This document shows, piece by piece, positions 17,834-27,178 of a stretch of 64,000 nt of DNA. The notes beneath the pieces are model-generated. The model was not told where the DNA came from. It searched no databases and worked only from the letters and a program-made list of their open reading frames with translations. Positions within the stretch are counted from its first letter, which is position 1. Every line of letters starts with the position of its first letter. This DNA is from an uncultured Opitutaceae bacterium (GTDB lineage: Bacteria; Verrucomicrobiota; Verrucomicrobiia; Opitutales; Opitutaceae): contig CAIOZY010000057.1 in NCBI GenBank assembly GCA_903862935.1, positions 57,750 through 121,749 on the forward strand, given 5' to 3'. The position numbers and the translations under genes were made by a program.

Positions 17834-19438
17834 GTGGCGAAGCTCAATTCCTTTTTCGTTCGTTTCCGGCCATTTGCAATCGCGCTGGCCTACGCCGCCT
17901 CGGTCGCGGGCTTCCTGTGGATTTGCTCGCTGTTCTACCTTCCCGGCAAGGGCTTCACCTACCTGATCGAGTTTGGGGACCGGGACCACAGGAGCTACCT
18001 GCCGGAGCTCCAGGCGGTCAACCACTACGAGCTGCCGGACTCCTCCGGCTACGACGCCCAGCATTATGCGCAAATCGCCATGCACCCCAGCCTGGGCGAC
18101 CCGGTCCTGCGCCGGGCGGTGGACAACCTGCCATACCGGGCCCGCCGAATCCTGTTCTGCCTGACGGCCTATACCCTGGCCGGTGGCAAGGCGGTGCGCG
18201 CCCTGCACATCTACGCCCTCCAGAACATCGCCTGCTGGCTGCTTCTGGCCGCGCTTCTCCTGCGCTGGTTCCCCCCAAACCTGTGGCAGAACTGGGTGCG
18301 CTGGGCGGGGGTCCTGTTCTCTTTCGGTCTCTGCATCAGCGTGCGCGGGTCCCTGGTCGACGGGCCGAGCCTCCTGTTCATTGCGGCGGGAATGGCGCTT
18401 GCGGAGTCGGGCCGGCCCTGGCTCTCCGCGGCTGTCCTCGGCGTCGCCGGGCTGGGCCGGGAGACGAACATTCTGGCCGGCGTTGCGCTCGCCCCCGCGG
18501 AGGGATCCCGGCGCGGGTGGGCTCTGGCCTTGGGCCGCGGCGCCCTGGTCGCGCTGCCCCTGATTGCCTGGCTGGGGATCCTCTGGTGCTGGCTCGGCGA
18601 CGCGGGCGGGGCGGGGGCCCGGAACTTCGCGGTGCCGGGAGTCGGCTATGCGCGAAAATGGGTCGATATCTGGCGCCTGGCCGCGACCGGACCCGGGTCC
18701 ATGGCGTGGGGCAGCCTTTTTGTTCAGACGGCGCTTACCGCCCAGGCGCTGTTCTTCCTGCTGAGGCCCCGCTGGTCGAACCCGTGGTGGCGGGTCGGGG
18801 CGGCCTACGCGGTCCTCATGGCCCTGTTTGGGGACGCGGTCTGGGAGGGCTACCCGGGGGCGGCCTCCCGGGTTCTTCTGCCCATGACCCTGGCGTTCAA
18901 CATCCTCGTCCCGCGGGGCCGGGCGTGGTGGATTGCGCTCCTGCTGGGAAACCTCTCCGTTCTCGTGAGCCCCGACGCCCTGCCCCTGCCGGGCCGGGAG
19001 AGCTGCATCGTTGAGGGGCCGCGGTCCCTGCGTATCATCGCCGACACGGGCCGCACGGTCGAGGCGGTGTTCGACGAGCGGTGGTACCCGCCCGAGAAGT
19101 CGTGGCTCGAGTACTGGCGGTGGAACCGCGGCGAGGCGACAGTCTCGTTCCGCAACCCCCATTCCTTCGCGGTGACGGCGGACATTTCCTTCGGCCTGCG
19201 CGCGGCGGACAACCGCGGCGCGGAGATCTGGGAGGGGGGGCGGAGCCTGTGGCGGGGCGCCCTCGAGCGGGGGACGCTGCACCCCGTGACCGTGCGCGGG
19301 GTTCGCCTCGAACCCGGCGAGACCCTCTGGCGTTTCGCGACCGACCGGCCGAGCTACGTCCCGGGAAACGGCGACACCCGGCAGCTGGGCTACAGCGTGC
19401 GGGACCTCAAGGTGGATCTGACGGGTCCGGCCCCCTAG
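17834..19438 (+). CDS. polytopic membrane protein with C-terminal beta-rich extracytoplasmic domain
   Basis: 534 residues. Residues 15-400 hold roughly eight to ten membrane helices; an acidic motif with DSSGYDAQHY sits in the first periplasmic loop, as in GT-C enzymes. From about residue 414 a soluble domain begins: WYPPE, then YWRW, EIWEGG, LEPGETL and finally GDTRQLGY. The same sequence of motifs ends the membrane protein at 21216. The start is a GTG at 17834. The TAG overlaps the stop of the convergent GT4 gene. Function beyond envelope-glycan assembly is not recognisable. Confidence 0.65.
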   Translation: MAKLNSFFVRFRPFAIALAYAASVAGFLWICSLFYLPGKGFTYLIEFGDRDHRSYLPELQAVNHYELPDSSGYDAQHYAQIAMHPSLGDPVLRRAVDNLPYRARRILFCLTAYTLAGGKAVRALHIYALQNIACWLLLAALLLRWFPPNLWQNWVRWAGVLFSFGLCISVRGSLVDGPSLLFIAAGMALAESGRPWLSAAVLGVAGLGRETNILAGVALAPAEGSRRGWALALGRGALVALPLIAWLGILWCWLGDAGGAGARNFAVPGVGYARKWVDIWRLAATGPGSMAWGSLFVQTALTAQALFFLLRPRWSNPWWRVGAAYAVLMALFGDAVWEGYPGAASRVLLPMTLAFNILVPRGRAWWIALLLGNLSVLVSPDALPLPGRESCIVEGPRSLRIIADTGRTVEAVFDERWYPPEKSWLEYWRWNRGEATVSFRNPHSFAVTADISFGLRAADNRGAEIWEGGRSLWRGALERGTLHPVTVRGVRLEPGETLWRFATDRPSYVPGNGDTRQLGYSVRDLKVDLTGPAP

Positions 19439-21072
19439 AACATCGCGATCGCCTCGAGCCTGCGCCGGTACCGCGCCCCGATAGCCGCGGGCGCGAAACG
19501 CGCCTGGATCGCCGCCCGGGCCGCTGCGCCCAGGCGGGCGGCCAGCGCGGGATCCGCGGCCAGCCGGACCAGCCACTCGGCGGCGTGCGCGGGGTCGGCC
19601 TCGGCCCAGGTCGAGCCGCGGCTGTACGGGCCGAAGTTGCGCTCCAATTCCACCAGCCGGAAGCGCACCGGGCAGCCGTTGTCGGCCGTCACGTACTCGG
19701 CGGTCGCGGACCAGTCGGTGGCGATCACGGGTTTTCCGAGGTACATGCACTCGGCGACAATGAGCCCGAAGCCCTCCGAGCGATGGAGGGAGACCAGGCA
19801 GTCGCAGGCCGCCTCCAGGGCGTAGACGTCGGCGCGCGCCAGGGTCTCGGTGATGACGATCGCCCCGGGGATGGCACCCAGGGCGGCCTTGAGCGCCGCA
19901 AAGTCCGCGGCGTTTGCCTCCGCGTTGTGCACCTTCACGACCAGCGCCGCCCCCGGGGAGCCCAACCCGGACATGCGGAAGGCCTCGATTGCGGCGAGGG
20001 GGTTCTTGCGCGCGGTGTAGGAATTCAGGTCGCACATGACCAGGGCGAGAAACGCGTCTGGGGGCAGCCCGAAGCGGGCCCGCAGGGCCGCCGTGCTTTC
20101 CCCGGGCCGCGCAAACGAGATGGCGTGCGGCATGGTCGTGACCGGCAGGGGGGACTTCGCCGCGATGGCCTCGCGCGCAAAGTCGCTCGGGCACCACACC
20201 TCGTCGTAGTAGGCGAAGTTCGGCACCCACGCGTCCGGAAACTCCGGCAGTTCCCAGGCAAAGTACGCGACGTTGTGCTTGCCGGAGCGGAATCCGGCCC
20301 CGTGGTGGTGGTCGATGTCCCAGGATGCGGGCGGATCGATGTGGATGACGTTCACCGGGTGCGGATTGGCCTCCTGCAGGCGGTCCGCGTAGGTCGAGTC
20401 CCCCTGGCGGTTGCGGCAGTGCAGCTTGAGGTCGACCAGGGCGGTCGCAATCCCGGAGGCGTCGGCCGCGCGCACCATGCAGCGGGCGGATTCGCCGAGC
20501 CCGAGATCGGCGGTCAAAAATCCGGCAATGTTCATGCCGAGCTTCGCATGGAGCCGGGCGAACCGCCGGGAGTAGGGGGACTGCCGCTGGGCAAAGTCGT
20601 AGATGACCTCACCGGTGTCGGTGGCGATTGTGCGGATCCGCAGCTGGCGGTTCCTGCGCTGGGCTCGAAACCTCTGGAAGGGCCCGAGCCCCGTGACCCG
20701 CCCCAGCCAGGCCAGGGTGTTCGTCCAGGCGACCCCCGCGATCCGGACGGACAGCACCGAGGGCTCGCTCGAGGCCGCAACCCTCATCTCCCACGTCCCG
20801 GGCGCGACCGAACCGAGGGTGCCCGCTGGCGCCCCGTTGAGGAAGACCCGCAGATCCACGGGCCCGGCCTCGGCTCCGCAGGCCTCCGGGTGCGGACGAA
20901 ATTCTCCCCGGATGACGAGGGAGCGCACGCCCTCGAGCGGAGGCAGCCGCACCCATCCGCGGTCCCGGAGCCACGCGGAGTCCTCCGCAAACTCATCGAA
21001 GTAAAGCCCCGCATAATCCGGGCTGCGCCGGCGAACGGCGCACCCGAGCGGCGGTCTTCGGTGGTGGGACAT
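19435..21072 (-). CDS. GT4 family glycosyltransferase with N-terminal beta domain
   Basis: 545 residues. The first 150 residues look like a beta-sandwich (RGWVRLPPLEGVRSL, DLRVFLNG, LSVRIAG) and not part of a GT fold. From about 180 a GT-B enzyme follows, with GLGESARCM in the acceptor half and HRSEGFGLIVAECM in the donor half. The N-terminal domain has motif resemblance to the C-terminal domains of the two membrane proteins on either side. The enzyme probably works with them on the same polysaccharide. It is divergent from the membrane-protein gene at 21216. Confidence 0.82.
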   Translation of the reverse strand: MSHHRRPPLGCAVRRRSPDYAGLYFDEFAEDSAWLRDRGWVRLPPLEGVRSLVIRGEFRPHPEACGAEAGPVDLRVFLNGAPAGTLGSVAPGTWEMRVAASSEPSVLSVRIAGVAWTNTLAWLGRVTGLGPFQRFRAQRRNRQLRIRTIATDTGEVIYDFAQRQSPYSRRFARLHAKLGMNIAGFLTADLGLGESARCMVRAADASGIATALVDLKLHCRNRQGDSTYADRLQEANPHPVNVIHIDPPASWDIDHHHGAGFRSGKHNVAYFAWELPEFPDAWVPNFAYYDEVWCPSDFAREAIAAKSPLPVTTMPHAISFARPGESTAALRARFGLPPDAFLALVMCDLNSYTARKNPLAAIEAFRMSGLGSPGAALVVKVHNAEANAADFAALKAALGAIPGAIVITETLARADVYALEAACDCLVSLHRSEGFGLIVAECMYLGKPVIATDWSATAEYVTADNGCPVRFRLVELERNFGPYSRGSTWAEADPAHAAEWLVRLAADPALAARLGAAARAAIQARFAPAAIGARYRRRLEAIAMF

Positions 21073-21215
21073 GGAGGCGTTCTAGAGTTCCGGGACAGAA
21101 ATTCGAAGGCCAAAATCGCGCCGGGGCCGGTTTAGTGCGGGTTTTTCGCTGGCAATGCCCTGTCCTCTCACGAAAATCGGGTCCCGGTTTCCCTCTCGAA
21201 ACGACCGCCCCTGCC

Positions 21216-23405
21216 ATGCTGCCCTACCTCGTCGCCTTTGGCGTGCTCCTGCACGTCTTTTTCTGGGGCTCGGGCGCGGCGATCCTGGCGATGCCGCGGC
21301 CGTGGCGGCGGTTCTGGCCGGTGTTTGCCCCGGCCGCCGGGGCGGCCCTGCAGTCGGCCGCCGTCTGGGCGGGCGCCTACGCGAACCTGCGGGGCACGGA
21401 CCGCTACGCCTGGGCCTCCGAGGCGATCCCGGCGGCCCTCCTCGCGCTGGCCCTTTGGCGGCGCGGCCGGGCCGCGGCCCAGGATCTGGCCCGGCTGTGG
21501 GGGGTCTGGGCCCTGACGGCGGGGTGCCTGGTTGCGCTTGTCAGGCCGCTTGCGCGGGCGGCGTCGGGCCTGACGACCCACTCGCTCGGAAGCTGCGATG
21601 CGGCCGACTATGCCGCCGGGGCTCGCGTCCTCAAGGAGTTCGCCCATTCCGATCGCAGCGGGTTCCTCGGGCTGACGGAGGTCGTCCGCGTGATGTCCTG
21701 CGACAACTTCTTCGATTTCTGGCTCAGGCTGAACCATTTTTCGCCCTCGGCCCTGATCGCCCTCAACGGCACGATCTTCGATCGCGCCCCCTATGAGATC
21801 ACCGGCCTGCTCGGGCTGGTGCTCCTCGCCTCCGCGGTCCCGGTCGTCTTCTGGATCGCCCGCTCGGTCCTGGGGCATTCCTCGGCCTGCAGCCTGGCGG
21901 TCGCGGCCCTGTTCGGGTTCGGGCCCGTCATGGGGTATGCCGCAGCGCACGTCGCCTTGGGGCAGCTGCTCGCCGCCCCGGCCATTGCGATCCTCACCTG
22001 GGCGGGCATCTCCGTGTGGCGCACCGGGGGGCGGGGTTGGCGGTTTGCCCCCCTTCTGGCCATCGCCTACGGGCTCCTGCTGGGCTGCTACAACTTCTTC
22101 ATCATCGTCTGCTTCGTGCCGGCCGCGGGCTACGCGGCCCTCGAGGCGGTTCGCCGCGGCGAACTGCTGCGGCTTGGGCGGTGGCTGCTGGCGATGGCCC
22201 TGCCGCTTGTCCTGGCCGGAGCGGTCTTCTGGACGAGGCTCGCGAGCCTGCCCGAGCGCCTCAGGCTCTTTCGCACCTATGATTTTGGCTGGCCCATCCC
22301 GGGGATCTCGCCGGAGGGGTGGCTGGGGATGGTCGCCGGGCCGGATCTGAGCCCGTTTGCTGCGCCGCTGCGGCTGGGGCTTGCCGCGCTGGTGACGGCG
22401 GCGCTCGGGCTGGCGCTGGCGAGCGGCAGGATCGGCGGCCGCAGGCTGCGGCTTGCGGCGTGCCTTGCGGTGCCCGTGCTCGCGGGCTACGGTTATCTCC
22501 TTGCCCGGGGGGCGGTCCTGCATACCAACGCCAGCTACGATGCCTACAAGCTGTTTGCCGTCTTCTACCCGCTGCTGTTGCCGGTGTTCTTGCTCTGGCT
22601 GGGCCGGTGGCCGCGGGCTTCCTGGTGGGGACGGCCGATCTCAGCGGCCCTTGCGGCCGCAGTGGTCGCGCTCAACCTCGCCGCGGCCGTGCGGTTCAGT
22701 GCTGTCATGAGCCATCCGCCGCTCACCGTCGGCCGCGAGCTGGTCCAAGTCGGGGCAGTCGAGTCGATGCCGCAGGTGCTCTCCGTGAACGTGCAGATCC
22801 CCGACATGTGGTCCCGGCTCTGGGCGAATGCGTTTCTGCTGAGGAGGCCACAGTATTTTGCCACCCACACCTACGAGGGCCGCCGGAACACGCCCCTGAG
22901 GGGGGAGTGGGCCCTGGATGGGGGTATCGTCGAAGTTCGCCTGCCCGGCCAGGACAGTGTGCGGATCAACTCCCGCTACTTCCTGACCCGGGTCGGCAGC
23001 CCCCATTTTCTGCGGGTGAGCCTGGAGTCGGGCTGGTACGCCCCCGAGGGTCTGGCGCGTTCGCCGCTCCAGTGGCGGTGGACTTCGGGCGATGCGTCGC
23101 TTCTGCTGGATAATCCCCAGGGGCGTTCCCTGCAGCTGGCGATCCGGCTCGATGCGGCAAGCCTGGTCGACCGCGAGTTGGAGGTCTGGTCCGGGGGCTC
23201 GCACCTCGGAACCGTGAGGGTGGGGCCGGGCCGCAGGGCGGTCGAACTCCCTGGGCTCGTCGCAGCGCCGGGCCTCACGCGGTTAGAACTGCGCTCGAGC
23301 GTGCCTGCGGCGAGGCCGCGCTCCGGCGATACGCGCCTGCTGGGGTTTGCCGCCTACGGCATTGTCGTGGAGGTGCGCCCCGGCGCACCGGAGGCCCGCT
23401 TATGA
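21216..23405 (+). CDS. large polytopic membrane protein with C-terminal beta-rich domain
   Basis: 729 residues with about twelve membrane helices in the first 520 residues. The first large periplasmic loop has GSCDAADYAAG, similar in placement to the acidic loop of GT-C transferases. From about residue 603 a soluble domain repeats the motif order seen in the 17834 protein: GWYAPEG, QWRW, LDNP, EVWSGG, GDTRLLGF. ATG 21216 is chosen because the hydrophobic segment starts there. Its TGA overlaps the epimerase ATG (ATGA), the first of a row of coupled genes. Confidence 0.65.
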   Translation: MLPYLVAFGVLLHVFFWGSGAAILAMPRPWRRFWPVFAPAAGAALQSAAVWAGAYANLRGTDRYAWASEAIPAALLALALWRRGRAAAQDLARLWGVWALTAGCLVALVRPLARAASGLTTHSLGSCDAADYAAGARVLKEFAHSDRSGFLGLTEVVRVMSCDNFFDFWLRLNHFSPSALIALNGTIFDRAPYEITGLLGLVLLASAVPVVFWIARSVLGHSSACSLAVAALFGFGPVMGYAAAHVALGQLLAAPAIAILTWAGISVWRTGGRGWRFAPLLAIAYGLLLGCYNFFIIVCFVPAAGYAALEAVRRGELLRLGRWLLAMALPLVLAGAVFWTRLASLPERLRLFRTYDFGWPIPGISPEGWLGMVAGPDLSPFAAPLRLGLAALVTAALGLALASGRIGGRRLRLAACLAVPVLAGYGYLLARGAVLHTNASYDAYKLFAVFYPLLLPVFLLWLGRWPRASWWGRPISAALAAAVVALNLAAAVRFSAVMSHPPLTVGRELVQVGAVESMPQVLSVNVQIPDMWSRLWANAFLLRRPQYFATHTYEGRRNTPLRGEWALDGGIVEVRLPGQDSVRINSRYFLTRVGSPHFLRVSLESGWYAPEGLARSPLQWRWTSGDASLLLDNPQGRSLQLAIRLDAASLVDRELEVWSGGSHLGTVRVGPGRRAVELPGLVAAPGLTRLELRSSVPAARPRSGDTRLLGFAAYGIVVEVRPGAPEARL

Positions 23406-24394
23406 GATCCTGGACCCGGATCTTTCGCGGGAAAAGCGCTCTGGTGACCGGGGGGCTGGGCTTCATCGGCTCGAACCTGGCCCGAACCCTCCTCGGGGCG
23501 GGGGCCAAGGTGACGGTCGTCGACAGCCTCCAGCCCGAGTACGGGGGTCGCCGCCGCAACCTCGCGGGACTGTCGGGCCGCCTCGCCGTTCACATCGCCG
23601 ACATCCGCGACGGCCGCAGGATGGCCGGCCTGGTCAAGGGCAAGGACTACGTTTTCAATCTTGCCGGGCAGACGAGCCACTGGGACTCGATGGAGGACCC
23701 GATGACCGACCTGGACATCAACTGCCGCGCGCAGCTGTCGCTGCTGGAGGCCTGCCGCAGGCACAATCCCGAGGTGCGCATCGTCTTTGCGAGCACCCGC
23801 CAGATCTACGGCAAACCGGAGCGCCTGCCGGTCCGCGAGGGCCATCCGCTCCGCCCGGTCGATGTCAACGGGATCAACAAGCTCGCCGGGGAATCCTTCC
23901 ACCTGCTGTACGCGCGTGTCCACGGGATGCGGGCCTCGGCCCTTCGGCTCACGAACACGATTGGGCCCCGCATGCGGGTCAAGGATGGCCGCCAGACCTT
24001 TGTTGGGGTGTGGATCCGGTGCCTAGTGGAGGGCCGGCCCTTTGAGGTGTGGGGCGGGGACCAGCGCCGGGACTTCACCTACGTTGATGACGCGGTGGAG
24101 GCCTTCCTGCTTGCGGCCAGCCGGCCGGAGGCCGATGGCCAGGTCTTCAATCTGGGCGGACCTCCCCCGGTGAGCCTGATCGAACTGGCGGAGGTGCTCG
24201 TCGAGGCGAACCACGGCGGGTCCTTCGTCATCAAGGCGTACCCGGCCGACCGCAAAAAAATCGACATCGGCGACTATTACGCCGACTTTTCCCTGATCTC
24301 CAGCCGGCTGGGCTGGCGCCCGCGAACGGACCTGAGGACGGCCGTGTCCCGGACGCTTGCCTACTACCGCCGGGAGCTCCCCCACTACCTGTGA
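23402..24394 (+). CDS. NAD-dependent nucleotide-sugar epimerase/dehydratase (extended SDR)
   Basis: 330 residues. NAD-binding GGLGFIG is at 17-23 and a catalytic-type serine is S131 (in ASTRQIYG). Where most family members have Y-x-x-x-K, this protein has N156-G-I-N-K160 followed by LAGE, so the usual catalytic tyrosine is replaced by asparagine. I recall a subgroup with exactly this VNGINK pattern, so it is likely natural. RLTNTIGPRM and RDFTYVDD are normal SDR landmarks. It would act on a nucleotide sugar feeding the adjacent transferases. Both ends overlap neighbours by four bases. Confidence 0.82.
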   Translation: MRSWTRIFRGKSALVTGGLGFIGSNLARTLLGAGAKVTVVDSLQPEYGGRRRNLAGLSGRLAVHIADIRDGRRMAGLVKGKDYVFNLAGQTSHWDSMEDPMTDLDINCRAQLSLLEACRRHNPEVRIVFASTRQIYGKPERLPVREGHPLRPVDVNGINKLAGESFHLLYARVHGMRASALRLTNTIGPRMRVKDGRQTFVGVWIRCLVEGRPFEVWGGDQRRDFTYVDDAVEAFLLAASRPEADGQVFNLGGPPPVSLIELAEVLVEANHGGSFVIKAYPADRKKIDIGDYYADFSLISSRLGWRPRTDLRTAVSRTLAYYRRELPHYL

Positions 24395-25353
24395 CCTCGA
24401 AACCCGGACCGGCTTTAAGCTTCGTGATCCCGCTCTACCAGAGCGCGGATACGATAGGGCCGTTGGTCGGGGAGATCTCCGCCCTCGAAGTCCCGGGCGG
24501 ACACGAGATCGTGCTGGTCGACGACGGGAGCCGAGACCGCACGGCCGAGGTCTGCCGGGGCCTCGCCCGCACGTGCCGGGTGCCCGTCACCCTGGTGATC
24601 CACGCCCGCAACTTTGGGGAGCACAACGCGGTCCTCACCGGGTGGCGCCATGCCCGCGGAGCCCACATCGTCAACCTGGACGACGACGGCCAGAATCCCC
24701 CCACGGAGGCGGTGAGGCTCTGGGAGTACGCGCGCCAGAGCGGCCTGGAGGTCGTCTACGGGCGCTACCGCGACAAGTGCCACTCGGCGTGGCGAAACGC
24801 CGGAAGCTGGTTCACCGGGCGGGTCACCGACTGGGCGCTGGACAAGCCGAAGGGGTTCTACCTGTCGAGCTTCCGCTGCGTGTCGGCGTTCGTTGCCCGG
24901 GAGGTTGCGGGGCACCGCGGACCCTACCCGTATCTTGACGGGCTGATCCTGCAGGTCACCCAGTCGATCGGCTCGATCGAGGTCCGGCACGATCCGCGCC
25001 GGGCGGGTCGCAGCGGCTATACCCTCAAGCGGCTCGTGCGCCTGTGGCTGAGCGCCTGGATCAACTTCTCGGTCCTGCCCCTGCGGGTGGCCACCGTCTG
25101 CGGCCTAGTGCTTGCGCTGGCGGGGGTCGCCGGGTTTGCCGAGGTGATCTACCTGCGCCTGGCCAACCGCGGCCCGGCCTTCGGCTGGGGCTCCCTCATG
25201 GCCGCCCTGCTCGTGTTCTCGGGGACCCAGCTGGTGCTCCTGGGCGTCATCGGCGAGTACATTGGCCGGATGTTCCTGACCGTGAACCAGCGACCGCAGT
25301 CGGTCGTGCGCGAGGTCGTCGTTTCCCATGAAGGTTCCGGTCCTCGAGCTTAG
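24391..25353 (+). CDS. GT2 polyprenyl-phosphate glycosyltransferase, ArnC/DPM1-like
   Basis: 320 residues: a GT-A domain with VDDGSRD (44-50) and the metal/donor motif DDDGQNPP at 97-104, followed by two membrane helices near 235-255 and 270-290. This layout is that of enzymes that move a sugar from a nucleotide to undecaprenyl phosphate, producing donors for GT-C transferases. Such membrane transferases are encoded nearby (16294, 17834, 21216). GTG start at 24391 overlaps the epimerase stop, and its own end overlaps the next gene by 26 bases. Confidence 0.88.
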   Translation: MTSKPGPALSFVIPLYQSADTIGPLVGEISALEVPGGHEIVLVDDGSRDRTAEVCRGLARTCRVPVTLVIHARNFGEHNAVLTGWRHARGAHIVNLDDDGQNPPTEAVRLWEYARQSGLEVVYGRYRDKCHSAWRNAGSWFTGRVTDWALDKPKGFYLSSFRCVSAFVAREVAGHRGPYPYLDGLILQVTQSIGSIEVRHDPRRAGRSGYTLKRLVRLWLSAWINFSVLPLRVATVCGLVLALAGVAGFAEVIYLRLANRGPAFGWGSLMAALLVFSGTQLVLLGVIGEYIGRMFLTVNQRPQSVVREVVVSHEGSGPRA

Positions 25354-26434
25354 GCCCGCTTACGACGAGCTGGCCCCGGAGTTGGACGCCGCCTACCGGC
25401 GGGTCATGGCCTCCGGCCGCTACCTGCTCGGGCCGGAGTTGGAGGCCTTCGAGGCGGCCTACGCGAGGTCCTGCGGGGCGGCCCACTGCGTCGGGGTTGC
25501 CAACGGGCTCGAGGCTCTCCAGCTGGTGCTGATGGCCCTTGGGGTCCGCCCGGGCGACGAGGTCATCGTCCCGTCCAACGGCTACATCGCCACCTGGCTT
25601 GCCGTGACCCACGCCGGCGCGACGCCGGTCGCCTGCGAGCCGGACGAGGCGACCCACAACCTCGATCCCCGCCGGCTCGGGTCGGTCCTCACCCCGCGCA
25701 CGGTCGCAATTCTACCGATTCACCTGTACGGCCAGACCGCCGACATGGCGGCGATCGTCGACTTTGCGGCGCGGCACGGGCTGTTTGTCCTCGAGGATGC
25801 GGCCCAGTCCCACGGGGCCCTCTGCCACGGGCGCGCGGCCGGGAGCCTCGGCCATGCGGCCGGCGTGAGCTTCTACCCGAGCAAGAACCTGGGGGCCTTC
25901 GCCGATGCGGGCGCGGTCACCACCTCGGATGCGGGCTTGGCCGACCGGATCCGGGTCCTGAGGAACTACGGCTCCAAGGAGCGCTACGACCACCAGGTCC
26001 AGGGGTTGAACTCCCGATTGAGCGAGCTGCAGGCCGCGTTCCTGAGGGTCCGGCTCGCCCGCCTGCCGGGCTGGAACGAGCGCCGAGTCCGCCTCGCGGC
26101 CCGGTACATCCAGGCGCTTGAGGGGGTCGGGGACCTCGTCCTGCCCAGGGTCCCCGATTGGGCCGAGCCGGTCTGGCACCTTTTTGTCGTGCGAACCCGA
26201 AAGAGGGAGGCCCTCAGGAGCTATCTGGCCGACCGCGGTGTGGGCACCCAGGTCCACTACCCGGTGCCGCCGCACCTTTCCGGCGCGTACCAGGCCTGCG
26301 GGGGCAAGCGAGGGGACTTCCCGATTGCCGAGCGCCTGAGCGACGAGGTCCTGACACTGCCGATCGGGCCGCACGTGGAGCCGGCCGCCGTGGATTTTGT
26401 CTGCGCCCAGATTCGCTCGTTCTTCGCCGCCTGA
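25328..26434 (+). CDS. DegT/DnrJ/EryC1/StrS-type sugar aminotransferase
   Basis: 368 residues. PLP-dependent enzyme that aminates keto sugars on nucleotides. K186 in FYPSKNLG is the PLP lysine, D157-A-A-Q160 binds the pyridine ring, and the NYGSK region follows. It is close in pattern to FdtB/QdtB, which make dTDP-3-amino-3,6-dideoxyhexoses. RfbA and RfbB at 30639-32671 would provide a dTDP-4-keto-6-deoxyglucose precursor, but the 3,4-ketoisomerase needed for the FdtB route is not visible in the window. The substrate is therefore an open question. Confidence 0.88.
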   Translation: MKVPVLELRPAYDELAPELDAAYRRVMASGRYLLGPELEAFEAAYARSCGAAHCVGVANGLEALQLVLMALGVRPGDEVIVPSNGYIATWLAVTHAGATPVACEPDEATHNLDPRRLGSVLTPRTVAILPIHLYGQTADMAAIVDFAARHGLFVLEDAAQSHGALCHGRAAGSLGHAAGVSFYPSKNLGAFADAGAVTTSDAGLADRIRVLRNYGSKERYDHQVQGLNSRLSELQAAFLRVRLARLPGWNERRVRLAARYIQALEGVGDLVLPRVPDWAEPVWHLFVVRTRKREALRSYLADRGVGTQVHYPVPPHLSGAYQACGGKRGDFPIAERLSDEVLTLPIGPHVEPAAVDFVCAQIRSFFAA

Positions 26435-26443
26435 GCCGAGCCA

Positions 26444-27172
26444 ATGGAGGAGTCCGAATACCGGAAACTGGCGCAGGTCGAGGACCGGATGTGGTATTTC
26501 CGGGGGCTGCACGGGCTGGCGGAACGGGCCCTCGGAGGCGCCCTGGGAGCGGCGGCGCAAATTCTGGACGCCGGCTGCGGCACCGGGGGCCTCATCCGGA
26601 GGCTCGGGCCGGCGCATCCGGGATGGGCCTGGACCGGAATCGATCTGTCCCCGGTCGCCTGCGCGCTCGCCCGGGAGAGGACCACAGCCGACATCCGGCT
26701 CGGTTCGGTGACGGAACTTCCTTTCGGCGAGCGCTCCTTTGACGCGGTGGTCTCCTGCGACGTTCTCTACCACGTCGAGGACGATGGAGCCGCCCTCAGG
26801 GAGGCAGCCCGGGTCCTGCGGCCGGGCGGGCTGATCGTTGTCAATGTCCCCGCATACCGCTGGCTGTGGTCCTACCACGACCGGGCGGTGCATTCGGTGC
26901 GGCGGTACGGCCGGATGGAACTCGCGGCCAAGCTCGGCCGGGCGGGCTTCTCCCAGCTCCGCACCGGCCCCTGGAACACGATCCTGTTTCCCTGGGTCGT
27001 CCTACGCCGGAAGCTGCTCCCTGCGCCGCGCGGCGGCAGCGACGTCCGGACCTATCCGGCCGCGGTCGAGGCTGTGGCCCGCGCGGCGCTGGCCCTGGAG
27101 GGCTGCTGGACGGCCACCGGCTTGAGACTGCCCTACGGCAGCTCGATCTTTGCCACGGCCCGCAAGCCTTAG
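26444..27172 (+). CDS. class I SAM-dependent methyltransferase
   Basis: 242 residues with the SAM-binding motif LDAGCGTGG at 41-49, an acidic motif II near ID-LS (71-74), and the post-motif VSCDVLYHVEDD. The C-terminal part has the YDRAVHSVRRY pattern found in methyltransferases of polysaccharide loci. It lies nine bases after the aminotransferase gene and six before the GT8-like gene, so it may methylate a sugar or lipid intermediate of the same pathway. Confidence 0.82.
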   Translation: MEESEYRKLAQVEDRMWYFRGLHGLAERALGGALGAAAQILDAGCGTGGLIRRLGPAHPGWAWTGIDLSPVACALARERTTADIRLGSVTELPFGERSFDAVVSCDVLYHVEDDGAALREAARVLRPGGLIVVNVPAYRWLWSYHDRAVHSVRRYGRMELAAKLGRAGFSQLRTGPWNTILFPWVVLRRKLLPAPRGGSDVRTYPAAVEAVARAALALEGCWTATGLRLPYGSSIFATARKP

Positions 27173-27178
27173 CCTGCC

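Noticed and set aside
17654..20230. 858-codon open frame on the minus strand across three real genes
   Set aside because: Low-complexity Arg/Pro/Gly content without domains; the genes at 16294, 17834 and 19435 explain the region.
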